Source of the DNA: JAAYZM01 sp964510785
GTDB lineage: Bacteria > Actinomycetota > Actinomycetes > Actinomycetales > Cellulomonadaceae
Reading direction: 5' to 3'
Assembly (NCBI GenBank): GCA_964510785.1
Contig: CAZECM010000007.1
Coordinates: 15,288 to 79,287, forward strand
DNA: 64,000 nt
The notes below the pieces were generated by a model. That model did no database searches and had not been told where the DNA came from. It saw only the letters and a program-made list of their open reading frames with translations. The stretch's first letter is position 1, and every line of letters begins with the position of its first letter. Both the position numbers and the translations under genes were made by a program. This document shows, piece after piece, positions 47,430-54,869 of this stretch.

Positions 47430-50045
47430 ATGAAGGTCGTCGACGTCCGGTTCGCCCAGCACCGTGAGCCCTTCGGCATCGGTGAGGCCCGCCCGCCGAT
47501 CAGCTGGCGGACGACCGGCACCTCCCGCACCCAGGTGGCGTACGAGATCGAGGTGGTACGCGACGGTGGGTCGACGGCCACCTCGCGTATCGAGGGATCG
47601 GGCTCGCTCCTCGTGCCGTGGCCCGACGAGCCCCTGCGTTCCCGGGAGGGCGCGCAGGTCCGGGTCCGGGTGTGGGCCGACGGCGGTGCGCCGAGCGACT
47701 GGAGCGACCCCGTCCGCGTCGAGGTGGGACTGCTCGAACCCGTCGAGTGGGAAGGCATCGCCGCGGCGCCGCCCCCCGCCCCTCACGGCGGTGCGCCGCG
47801 CGCAGCCACGCTGCTGCGCCGCGAGCTCGAGGTCGACGGCGAGCTGGCCGGCGCGCGGCTCTACGTGACGGCCCACGGCCTCTACGAGCTCGAGCTCGAC
47901 GGCGAGCGGGTCGGGGACCACGTGCTCGCCCCCGGCTGGACGAGCTACCGGCACCGCTTGCGCTATCAGACGTTCGACGTGACCGAGCGGTTGACGCCCG
48001 GCACGCACGTGCTCGGCGCGTGGCTGGGTGACGGCTGGTTCCGCGGTCGCATCGGCTTCGAGGGCGGCCGGTGGGACTACTACGGGGACCGAACGGCGCT
48101 GCTCGCCCAGCTCGAGCTGCACTACGTCGACGGTCGCTCGGAACGGGTCACCACGGCGGACGGCTGGACCTGGCACCCGGCACCCCTCACCGCGGCGGGG
48201 CTGTACGAGGGCGAGCGCTACGACGCGCGCGCCGAGCTCGCCGACTGGTCCCGGCCGGGTGGCTCGGACGAGGGTTGGCTTCCCACCGAGAGCCTCCCGA
48301 TCGACACCGCGACCCTCGTGGCGCCGGACGGCCCGCCGGTGCGGGTCATCGAGACGCTCTCGCCCGTGGCGATCGAGCCGCGTGGCGAAGGCACGTGGTT
48401 GGTCGACCTCGGGCAGAACATCTCCGGCCGGCTCCGGATCCGTCCTCGCGGCCCTGCGGGGACCACCATCACGCTGCGCCACGCCGAGGTGTTCGAGCCC
48501 GACGGCTCGCTCGCCCTGCGACCGTTGCGGACGGCGGACGCCCTCGACGAGTACACGTGCCGGGGTGACGAGGACGGCTGGTGGGAGCCACGGTTCACGC
48601 TGCACGGCTTCCGGTACGCCGAGGTCTCCGGGTGGCCGGGCGAGCTGACGGCGGCGGACCTCACCGCCGTCGTCGTGCACTCCGACATGGCGCGAGCCGG
48701 CTGGTTCACGTGCTCGGACCCCGACCTCGAGCGGCTGCACGAGAACGTCGTGTGGAGCATGCGGGACAACTTCGTGGACGTGCCCACGGACTGCCCGCAG
48801 CGCGACGAACGGCTCGGCTGGACCGGGGACATCCAGGTGTTCACCCCGACCGCCGCGTTCCTGTACTCGGCCGGAGGAGTGCTGCGGTCCTGGCTCAAGG
48901 ACCTTGCCGTGGAGCAGGCCGAGCTCGGGACCGCGCCGGTGTACGTCCCGTGGATCCAGCTCCTCTTCCCGGTGGCGCCGACCGCCGCGTGGGGCGACGC
49001 GGCCGTCGTCGTGCCGTGGGAGCTGTACCGCCGCACGGGCGACGAGGGCTTCTTGCGCGACCAGTACGCGAGCATGACGGCCTGGGTCGACGAGATCGCC
49101 GCGGTGGCCGGGCCGGGCCACCTCTGGGCGAGCGGCTTCCAGCTCGGCGACTGGCTCGACCCGGCGGCACCGCCGGACCGGCCGGCCGACGCCCGCACGG
49201 ACAAGTTCCTCGTCTCGGCGGCCTACCACGCCTACACCGCGCGGCTCGTGGCGCGGACGGCGGGCGCGCTCGGCCTGTCCGACGACGAGGCCCGCTACGG
49301 CGCGCTCGCCGACGCCGCGAGGGAGGCGTTCCGCCGCGAGTTCGTCTCGCCGTCGGGACGGCTCGTGAGCGACGCGCAGACGGCCTACGCCGTGGCGCTG
49401 CAGTTCGACCTGCTCACGGAGCCCGCGGAGCGGGAGCACGCCGGCGCCCGGCTCGTCGAGCTCGTCACGCAGGGTGGCTTCCACATCCAGACCGGCTTCG
49501 TCGGCACGCCGCTCGTCTGCGACGCGCTCGCCTCGGTGGGTGCGCTCGACACGGCCTACCAGCTGCTCGGCCAGCGCTCGTGCCCCTCGTGGCTCTACCC
49601 CGTCACCATGGGCGCCACCACGATCTGGGAACGCTGGGACAGCTTGCTGCCCGACGGGAGCGTGAACCCGGGGGAGATGACGTCGTTCAACCACTATGCG
49701 CTCGGCGCCGTCGCGGACTTCATGCATCGCGTGGTCGCGGGACTCGCGCCGGTGGAGCCGGGCTACCGCACCTTCCGGGTGGCGCCCCGTCCGGGCGGCG
49801 GGCTCACGCACGCGTCGGCGCGGCACCTCACGCCGTTCGGCCTCGCGGAGGTCTCGTGGCGACGCGACGGCGAGCGGCTCGAGGTCGACGTGCTGGTGCC
49901 GGTGGGCACCACCGCCGTCGTCGACCTCCCCGGCGGCACCACCGGCGAGCTGAGCCCCGGTGAGCACCGGCTCTCCGGTGACGTACGTGCGGCGGACCAG
50001 GATCCGCCCATCCCCGCACCGCGCAACATCTTCGACGTGGCCTAG
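47430..50045 (+). CDS. Alpha-L-rhamnosidase, glycoside hydrolase family 78
   Basis: 871 aa from ATG 47430 with GGAGAAGGAG upstream; the frame opens earlier inside the aldolase gene. N-terminal beta domains (about 1-330) include ARPPISWRT and RLYVTAHGLYELELDGERVGDHVLAPGWTSYR. The (alpha/alpha)6 catalytic region begins near 400. NFVDVPTDCPQRDERLGWTGDIQVF contains the acidic residues used by GH78 enzymes; WLKDL, GDWLDP, PVTMGATTIWERWDS and SFNHYALGAVADF follow. It releases terminal L-rhamnose from glycosides. There is no signal peptide, so it acts on imported substrate. It is cotranscribed with rhaI and rhaB. Confidence 0.93.
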   Translation: MKVVDVRFAQHREPFGIGEARPPISWRTTGTSRTQVAYEIEVVRDGGSTATSRIEGSGSLLVPWPDEPLRSREGAQVRVRVWADGGAPSDWSDPVRVEVGLLEPVEWEGIAAAPPPAPHGGAPRAATLLRRELEVDGELAGARLYVTAHGLYELELDGERVGDHVLAPGWTSYRHRLRYQTFDVTERLTPGTHVLGAWLGDGWFRGRIGFEGGRWDYYGDRTALLAQLELHYVDGRSERVTTADGWTWHPAPLTAAGLYEGERYDARAELADWSRPGGSDEGWLPTESLPIDTATLVAPDGPPVRVIETLSPVAIEPRGEGTWLVDLGQNISGRLRIRPRGPAGTTITLRHAEVFEPDGSLALRPLRTADALDEYTCRGDEDGWWEPRFTLHGFRYAEVSGWPGELTAADLTAVVVHSDMARAGWFTCSDPDLERLHENVVWSMRDNFVDVPTDCPQRDERLGWTGDIQVFTPTAAFLYSAGGVLRSWLKDLAVEQAELGTAPVYVPWIQLLFPVAPTAAWGDAAVVVPWELYRRTGDEGFLRDQYASMTAWVDEIAAVAGPGHLWASGFQLGDWLDPAAPPDRPADARTDKFLVSAAYHAYTARLVARTAGALGLSDDEARYGALADAAREAFRREFVSPSGRLVSDAQTAYAVALQFDLLTEPAEREHAGARLVELVTQGGFHIQTGFVGTPLVCDALASVGALDTAYQLLGQRSCPSWLYPVTMGATTIWERWDSLLPDGSVNPGEMTSFNHYALGAVADFMHRVVAGLAPVEPGYRTFRVAPRPGGGLTHASARHLTPFGLAEVSWRRDGERLEVDVLVPVGTTAVVDLPGGTTGELSPGEHRLSGDVRAADQDPPIPAPRNIFDVA

Positions 50046-50047
50046 CC

Positions 50048-51586
50048 ATGACGACCACGGGCTTCGCGGCCGTCGACCTGGGTGCCTCGAGCGGGCGGGT
50101 CATCGTCGGTCTCGTCACGCCGGCCCAGGGACGGAGGGGCGCGACCGTGTCGCTCCACGAGGTGGCGCGGTTCGCCAACGGGCCCGTGACCGACACCGAC
50201 GGGCACCTGCGCTGGGACGTGCGTCGAGTGTTCGACGGTGTGCTCGAGGGGCTCCGCACCGCGACGCGGGAGTTCGGGCCGCTCGCGGGGATCGGCGTCG
50301 ACGCCTGGGCGGTCGACTACGGGCTGCTCGACGACGGCGCGCTCGTCACGGACCCGTTCCACTACCGCGACTCCCGCACCGACGGGGTGGTCGGGCTCGT
50401 GCAGCGGCGCGTGCCGCCCGAGGTCATGTACGCCATCACCGGGGCGCAGACCCAGCCCTTCAACACGGTCTACCAGCTCGAGGTGGACCGTGACCGCCTC
50501 GCCCGCACGCCCGGTGCCGAGCTCCTGATGATCCCGGACCTGGTGAACTACTGGCTCACCGGCCGTCGGGTCGGGGAGGTGACGAACGCGTCGACCACGC
50601 AGCTGCTCGACATCGACCGGCGCGCCTGGTCCTCGGAGCTGCTCGATGCGCTCGACCTGCCCCGAGGGTTGCTCCCGGTGCTGGTCGAGCCGGGGACCGT
50701 CGTCGGCCCCCTCCAGGCCGACGTGCTGGGCGGGGTCGCCACCGGTGGGGCGGTCCCCGCCGTGATCGCCGTCGGCTCGCACGACACGGCCTCCGCGGTG
50801 GTCGGTGTCCCCGCGAGCCCGGGGGAGCGGTTCGCCTACGTCTCGTGCGGCACCTGGTCCTTGGTGGGGCTGGAGATCGACCGACCCGTGCGGACGACCG
50901 GGAGCCGAGAGGCGAACTTCACGAACGAGCTGGGGGTCGACGGCACCGTACGGTTCCAGCGCAACGTGATGGGGCTCTGGCTGCTCCAGGAGTCGATGCG
51001 CGAGTGGAGCGGGCGGGGTCCGACGCCGGACCTCGCCGAGCTGCTCGCCGAGGCGGCCCACCTTCCCGGTGCCGTGGCGATGTTCGACGTCGACGAGCCG
51101 GGGTTCCTGCCGCCCGGCGACATGCCCGCCCGCATCGCGTCGGCGGTCCGGGCTGCCGGCGGGCGGGTGCCGACCACGCGGGCCGAGACGGTCCGCGCGA
51201 TCCTCGACTCGCTCGCGCTCGCCTACCGCCGTGCGGTTCACGCGGCGCGGTCGCTCACGGGTCGGGAGGTCGACGTGATCCGGCTCGTCGGGGGCGGTGC
51301 GCGCAACGAGCTGCTGTGCGCCCTGACGGCGCAGGCCACGGGGATCCCGGTGGTCGCCGGCCCCGTCGAGGCGGCGGCCGTGGGCAACGTGCTCGTGCAG
51401 GCTCGCGCCGTCGGCGTGCTCGCGGGAGGCCTTCCGGAGCTGCGCGCGACCCGCGTGACGGACGAGGTGTCCCGACGGTTCGAGCCCGTGGGCGACGCAG
51501 CCCGCTGGGCGCTCGCCGAGGACCGGCTGTACGGGAGAGGGGGTGAGCCCACCACCGTTGTATTGCGATCTGGTCACGGTGCTTGA
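50048..51586 (+). CDS. rhaB: Rhamnulokinase
   Basis: 512 aa, FGGY sugar kinase fold, starting 2 nt after the rhamnosidase stop. It phosphorylates L-rhamnulose to rhamnulose-1-phosphate. The signature AAVDLGASSGRVIVG at the N-terminus is specific to rhamnulokinases. IGVDAWAVDYGLLD, YRDSRTDG, FNTVYQLEVDRDRL and LLMIPDLVNYWLTG follow. The nucleotide-binding half has GSHDTASAVVGVP, YVSCGTWSLVG and VIRLVGGGARNELLCALTAQATG. It is the last gene of the first rhamnose transcript; the next unit starts with its own operator 25 nt downstream. Confidence 0.93.
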   Translation: MTTTGFAAVDLGASSGRVIVGLVTPAQGRRGATVSLHEVARFANGPVTDTDGHLRWDVRRVFDGVLEGLRTATREFGPLAGIGVDAWAVDYGLLDDGALVTDPFHYRDSRTDGVVGLVQRRVPPEVMYAITGAQTQPFNTVYQLEVDRDRLARTPGAELLMIPDLVNYWLTGRRVGEVTNASTTQLLDIDRRAWSSELLDALDLPRGLLPVLVEPGTVVGPLQADVLGGVATGGAVPAVIAVGSHDTASAVVGVPASPGERFAYVSCGTWSLVGLEIDRPVRTTGSREANFTNELGVDGTVRFQRNVMGLWLLQESMREWSGRGPTPDLAELLAEAAHLPGAVAMFDVDEPGFLPPGDMPARIASAVRAAGGRVPTTRAETVRAILDSLALAYRRAVHAARSLTGREVDVIRLVGGGARNELLCALTAQATGIPVVAGPVEAAAVGNVLVQARAVGVLAGGLPELRATRVTDEVSRRFEPVGDAARWALAEDRLYGRGGEPTTVVLRSGHGA

Positions 51587-51611
51587 CGAGTGGCTACCCA
51601 TCATCCATAGT
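51583..51611 (+). promoter_or_regulatory. Promoter of the rhamnoside ABC importer operon
   Basis: TTGACG (51583-51588) and CATAGT (51606-51611) are 17 bp apart, and the operator at 51613-51628 begins just downstream at the expected start site. The -35 box overlaps the rhaB stop. Confidence 0.6.
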
Positions 51612-51612
51612 G

Positions 51613-51628
51613 AATGAAACGATTCATT
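51613..51628. promoter_or_regulatory. LacI-type operator 2
   Basis: AATGAA and TTCATT arms flank ACGA, containing the same 12-bp core TGAAACGATTCA (51615-51626) as operator 1. It overlaps the predicted transcription start of the importer operon. Confidence 0.75.
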
Positions 51629-51682
51629 GAATGGTCTCACTGTCCGGTGCGACCAGCACGGCAACCTCAGTGTGGAGGACAC

Positions 51683-53038
51683 ATGAATCACCGAAAGATG
51701 CGTCGACGCTGGGCCCTCGCAGGCCTGGCCGCCGGCTCGCTCCTGCTAGCCGCATGCAGCTCCGCGGACCCGGGTACGCCCACGGGCTCCCCGGCCGATC
51801 CCGGGAGCGAGGCAGCGGCCGAGCCGGTCGAGCTGTCCATCCTCGTGGACAACACGGACCTGAGCATCGCGCTCGCGGAGGGCGTGACTGCGGCCTTCAC
51901 GGCGGCGAACCCCGAAGTGACGTTCGACGTCCAGACCCGGCCGCAGGGTGGCGAGGGTGACAACGTCGTGAAGACCCGCCTCGCCACCGGCGACATGACC
52001 GACCTCTTCGCCTACAACTCGGGCTCGCTGCTGCAGGCGCTCAACCCCACCCAGACCCTCGTCCCGCTCACGGGCGAGGCGCTCGTGGCGAACCTCTCCG
52101 AGTCCTTCGTCCCCGCGGTCACCACGGACGACCAGGTCTTCGGGGTCCCGCTCGGCAGCGCGATGGGCGGCGCGATCCTCTACAACAAGGACGTCTACGC
52201 CGATCTCGGCCTCGAGGTGCCGCTGACCTGGGACGACTTCATGGCCAACAACGCGAAGATCGCCTCCTCGAGCGACGTCGCCCCGATCATCCAGACCTAT
52301 CAGGACACCTGGACCTCGCAGCTCTTCGTGCTCGGTGACTTCCACAACGTGCTCGCCGAGGTGCCGACGTGGGCCGACGACTTCACGGCCAACCGGGCCA
52401 AGTTCGCCACGACGCCGGCTGCGCTGCGGGGGTTCCAGAACCTCCAGGCCGTCTTCGAGGCCGGATACCTCAACGACGACTTCGCCTCGGCGACGTACGC
52501 CGACGGTGTCCGGATGGTCGCGAACGGCGAGGGTGCCCACTACCCGATGCTGACCTTCGCGACGCCGGAGATCATCGCGGCCAACCCCGATGCGGCCGAG
52601 TCCGTCGGTCTGTTCGCCATCCCGGGCCCCGACGCGGCCACCAACGGGTTGACCGTCTGGTCCGCCGGCGCGATCTACCTCCCGGCCTCCACCCAGGGTG
52701 CGAAGCTGGAGGCGGCCAAGCGGTTCCTGGCCTTCGTCGCGAGCACCGACGGCTGCGCGGCGCAGACCGCCGCCGCGCAGCCGTCGGGTCCGTACCAGAT
52801 CAAGGGCTGCACGCTGCCCGACGACGTCCCGGCGATCGTGAGCGACATGCTCCCGTACTTCGACCGCGATGGCGGCACGAGCCCCGCCCTGGAGTTCCTC
52901 TCGCCCGTCAAGGGCCCCGCCCTCGAGCAGATCACCGTCGAGGTAGGTTCCGGTATCCGTAGTGCCGAGGACGGCGCTGCGCTCTACGACCAGGATGTCG
53001 AGAAGCAGGCACAGCAGCTCGGCCTCGAAGGCTGGTAG
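51683..53038 (+). CDS. Sugar ABC transporter substrate-binding lipoprotein
   Basis: 451 aa from ATG 51683 with GGAGGACAC upstream; the in-frame ATG at 51614 lies inside the operator and is rejected. A lipoprotein signal (RRRWALAGLAAGSLLLAAC) ends in lipobox LAAC with the acylated Cys at about residue 26, followed by an acidic/Pro linker. The body follows the extracellular solute-binding protein family 1 pattern (NPEVTFDVQTRP, MTDLFAYNSGSLLQAL, GGAILYNKDVYADLGLEVPLTWDDF). It would bind rhamnose or a rhamnoside outside the cell and deliver it to the permeases. Substrate is inferred from context. Confidence 0.92.
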   Translation: MNHRKMRRRWALAGLAAGSLLLAACSSADPGTPTGSPADPGSEAAAEPVELSILVDNTDLSIALAEGVTAAFTAANPEVTFDVQTRPQGGEGDNVVKTRLATGDMTDLFAYNSGSLLQALNPTQTLVPLTGEALVANLSESFVPAVTTDDQVFGVPLGSAMGGAILYNKDVYADLGLEVPLTWDDFMANNAKIASSSDVAPIIQTYQDTWTSQLFVLGDFHNVLAEVPTWADDFTANRAKFATTPAALRGFQNLQAVFEAGYLNDDFASATYADGVRMVANGEGAHYPMLTFATPEIIAANPDAAESVGLFAIPGPDAATNGLTVWSAGAIYLPASTQGAKLEAAKRFLAFVASTDGCAAQTAAAQPSGPYQIKGCTLPDDVPAIVSDMLPYFDRDGGTSPALEFLSPVKGPALEQITVEVGSGIRSAEDGAALYDQDVEKQAQQLGLEGW

Positions 53039-53057
53039 ACCGCTGCGCTGAACCGCA

Positions 53058-53095
53058 CCGGCGCCTGGTCCCTCTCCCCGGGGACCAGGCGCCGG
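53058..53095 (+). terminator. Strong hairpin between binding protein and permease genes
   Basis: A 15-bp perfect GC-rich stem (53058-53072 with 53081-53095) and an 8-nt loop lie 20 nt after the binding-protein stop and 18 nt before the first permease start. There is no T-run. It probably protects the upstream mRNA or causes partial termination, so the lipoprotein outnumbers the permeases. Confidence 0.65.
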
Positions 53096-53112
53096 CCGAC
53101 GACGGAGACCCG

Positions 53113-54048
53113 ATGGCAAACACCCTGACCACACCGCGAACCGCCGCAGGGCGATCGCAGCACGCTTCCACCTCCCGCTCGACGAGCCGGCGAACGGCCG
53201 GCCAGTACCCGAGCTGGTTCTACCTGCCCGCAGCGATCATCTACGCGATCCTGTTCCTGGTACCGACGTTCTCGTCGTTCTACTTCAGCCTCACGCGATG
53301 GACGTTGTTCGACCAGGAGTTCATCGGCTTCGACAACTTCGTGCGCTTCTTCCGGGAGCCGGCACTCGTCACGGGTCTCACCAACACGCTGGTCTTCGCC
53401 GTGGTGACCTCGGGGCTCAAGGTGGTGCTCGGGCTGCTGCTCGCCGTGCTGCTGACCTCGCAGATCATCGCGCGGGGCTACCTCCGGTCCGTCGTGTTCT
53501 TCCCCGTGCTCGTCAGCACGATCGGCGTCGGCATCACGTTCACGATGCTGATGCACCCCACCGACGGCTTGATCAACGAGGTCATCGCCGCGTTCGGCTT
53601 CCAGGGGCCGGCGTGGCTCACCAACCCGTCGCTCGCCCTGCTGTCCGTCGCGCTGGTCGACGTGTGGCGTGGAGTGGGGCTCGCGACGCTGATCTTCATC
53701 GCGGGCATCGTGTCGATCCCCCAGGAGTACCACGAGGCGGCGCAGATCGACGGTGCCAGTGCGTGGCACCGCTTCCGGCTGATCACGCTGCCGCTCGCGC
53801 GCCCCGCGACGGTCACGGTCATCATCCTGTCCCTCATCGGTGGGCTCCGGTCCTTCGACCTCATCTGGGCGATGACCCGCGGCGGTCCCGGTTTCACGTC
53901 GGACGTGATCGCCTCGGTGATCTACAAGCAGTACCAGGCCGGCTTCTACGGGCTGTCCACCGCAGGGAACGTCGTGCTCTTCGTCGTCGTCACGGCGATC
54001 GTGCTGCCGCTCTCGCGGTTCCTCAACCGCAAGGAGGTGGACCTGTGA
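53113..54048 (+). CDS. Sugar ABC transporter permease 1 (MalF-like)
   Basis: 311 aa, ATG after GGAGACC. Six transmembrane segments are visible, starting with FYLPAAIIYAILFLVPTFSSFYFSLTRWTLF. The EAA loop, which contacts the ATPase, reads YHEAAQIDGASAWHRFRLITLPLARPA near residues 212-240. The N-terminal ~35 residues are a Ser/Arg/Thr-rich cytoplasmic tail. It pairs with the next permease, whose start overlaps its stop (GTGA). No ATPase gene is in the operon, so a shared MsiK/UgpC-like ATPase encoded elsewhere is expected. Confidence 0.93.
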   Translation: MANTLTTPRTAAGRSQHASTSRSTSRRTAGQYPSWFYLPAAIIYAILFLVPTFSSFYFSLTRWTLFDQEFIGFDNFVRFFREPALVTGLTNTLVFAVVTSGLKVVLGLLLAVLLTSQIIARGYLRSVVFFPVLVSTIGVGITFTMLMHPTDGLINEVIAAFGFQGPAWLTNPSLALLSVALVDVWRGVGLATLIFIAGIVSIPQEYHEAAQIDGASAWHRFRLITLPLARPATVTVIILSLIGGLRSFDLIWAMTRGGPGFTSDVIASVIYKQYQAGFYGLSTAGNVVLFVVVTAIVLPLSRFLNRKEVDL

Positions 54049-54869
54049 ACAGGACCTACAGGTACGGGGTCGGCTCGCTCGCCGTCCTCGGCTCGCTCGT
54101 CGTCTTCGTCGTGCCGTTCCTCTTCATCGCGCTGACGGCAGTCAAGACCCGGGGCGAGGCCGCCCTGCTGGACTTCAGCTGGCCCACGGAGTGGCGAGTC
54201 GTGGAGAACTTCCGCGAGGTGCTCGAGGCTCGCGACTACATGCTCGTCACGGCCTTCATCAACAGCGCGATCCTCACGGTCGCGAGCGTCGCGATCATGG
54301 TGGTGCTCGCCGCGATGGTCGGCTTCGTGCTGCAGCGGCGCGTGACACGGTGGACCGGCTTGATCAACTTCCTCGTGCTCTCCGGGCTGATCATCCCGCC
54401 CGCCGTCGTCCCGACGATCTGGGTGCTCCAGGGCCTCGGCCTGTTCCGGACCCTGCCCGGGCTGATCCTCATCGAGGTCGCGTTCGGCCTCTCCTTCTGC
54501 ATCCTGCTGTTCCGAGCGTTCATCTCGACGATCCCCCGGGAGCTGGACGAGGCCGCGACGATCGACGGTGCCGGACCGCTCCGGCTGTTCTTCCAGGTAA
54601 TCTTCCCCATGCTCCGATCCGTCTCCGTGACGGTGATCCTGGTGCAGTCGGTGTTCGTGTTCAACGACTTCGTCAACCCGCTGTACTTCCTGCCGGGGGA
54701 CAAGAACGCGACCGTGCAGCTCACGCTCTACAACTTCCAGAGCCAGTTCACGACGCAGTGGAACCTGCTGTTCATGAACATCCTGCTGATCACGATCCCC
54801 ATGCTCATCATCTACGTGTTCTTCAACCGGCAGATCGTGGCGGGCATGACCTCGGGTGCGCTCAAGTGA
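54045..54869 (+). CDS. Sugar ABC transporter permease 2 (MalG-like)
   Basis: 274 aa from the GTG overlapping the permease 1 stop, with AGGAGGTGG upstream; longer in-frame openings are shadow. Six membrane helices are visible. The N-terminal one is VGSLAVLGSLVVFVVPFLFIALTAV, and the EAA loop reads PRELDEAATIDGAGPLRLFFQVIFPML near 165-190. The protein ends INxQ-like FFNRQIVAGMTSGALK, typical of MalG-type subunits. It forms the heterodimeric channel with permease 1. Its stop overlaps the glycosidase start, so sugar uptake and cleavage are co-translated. Confidence 0.93.
   Translation: MNRTYRYGVGSLAVLGSLVVFVVPFLFIALTAVKTRGEAALLDFSWPTEWRVVENFREVLEARDYMLVTAFINSAILTVASVAIMVVLAAMVGFVLQRRVTRWTGLINFLVLSGLIIPPAVVPTIWVLQGLGLFRTLPGLILIEVAFGLSFCILLFRAFISTIPRELDEAATIDGAGPLRLFFQVIFPMLRSVSVTVILVQSVFVFNDFVNPLYFLPGDKNATVQLTLYNFQSQFTTQWNLLFMNILLITIPMLIIYVFFNRQIVAGMTSGALK

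Noticed and set aside
51614..51682. N-terminal extension of the binding protein from ATG 51614
   Set aside because: This ATG lies inside the LacI-type operator at the predicted transcription start; the ATG at 51683 has a perfect ribosome site and lipoprotein signal.
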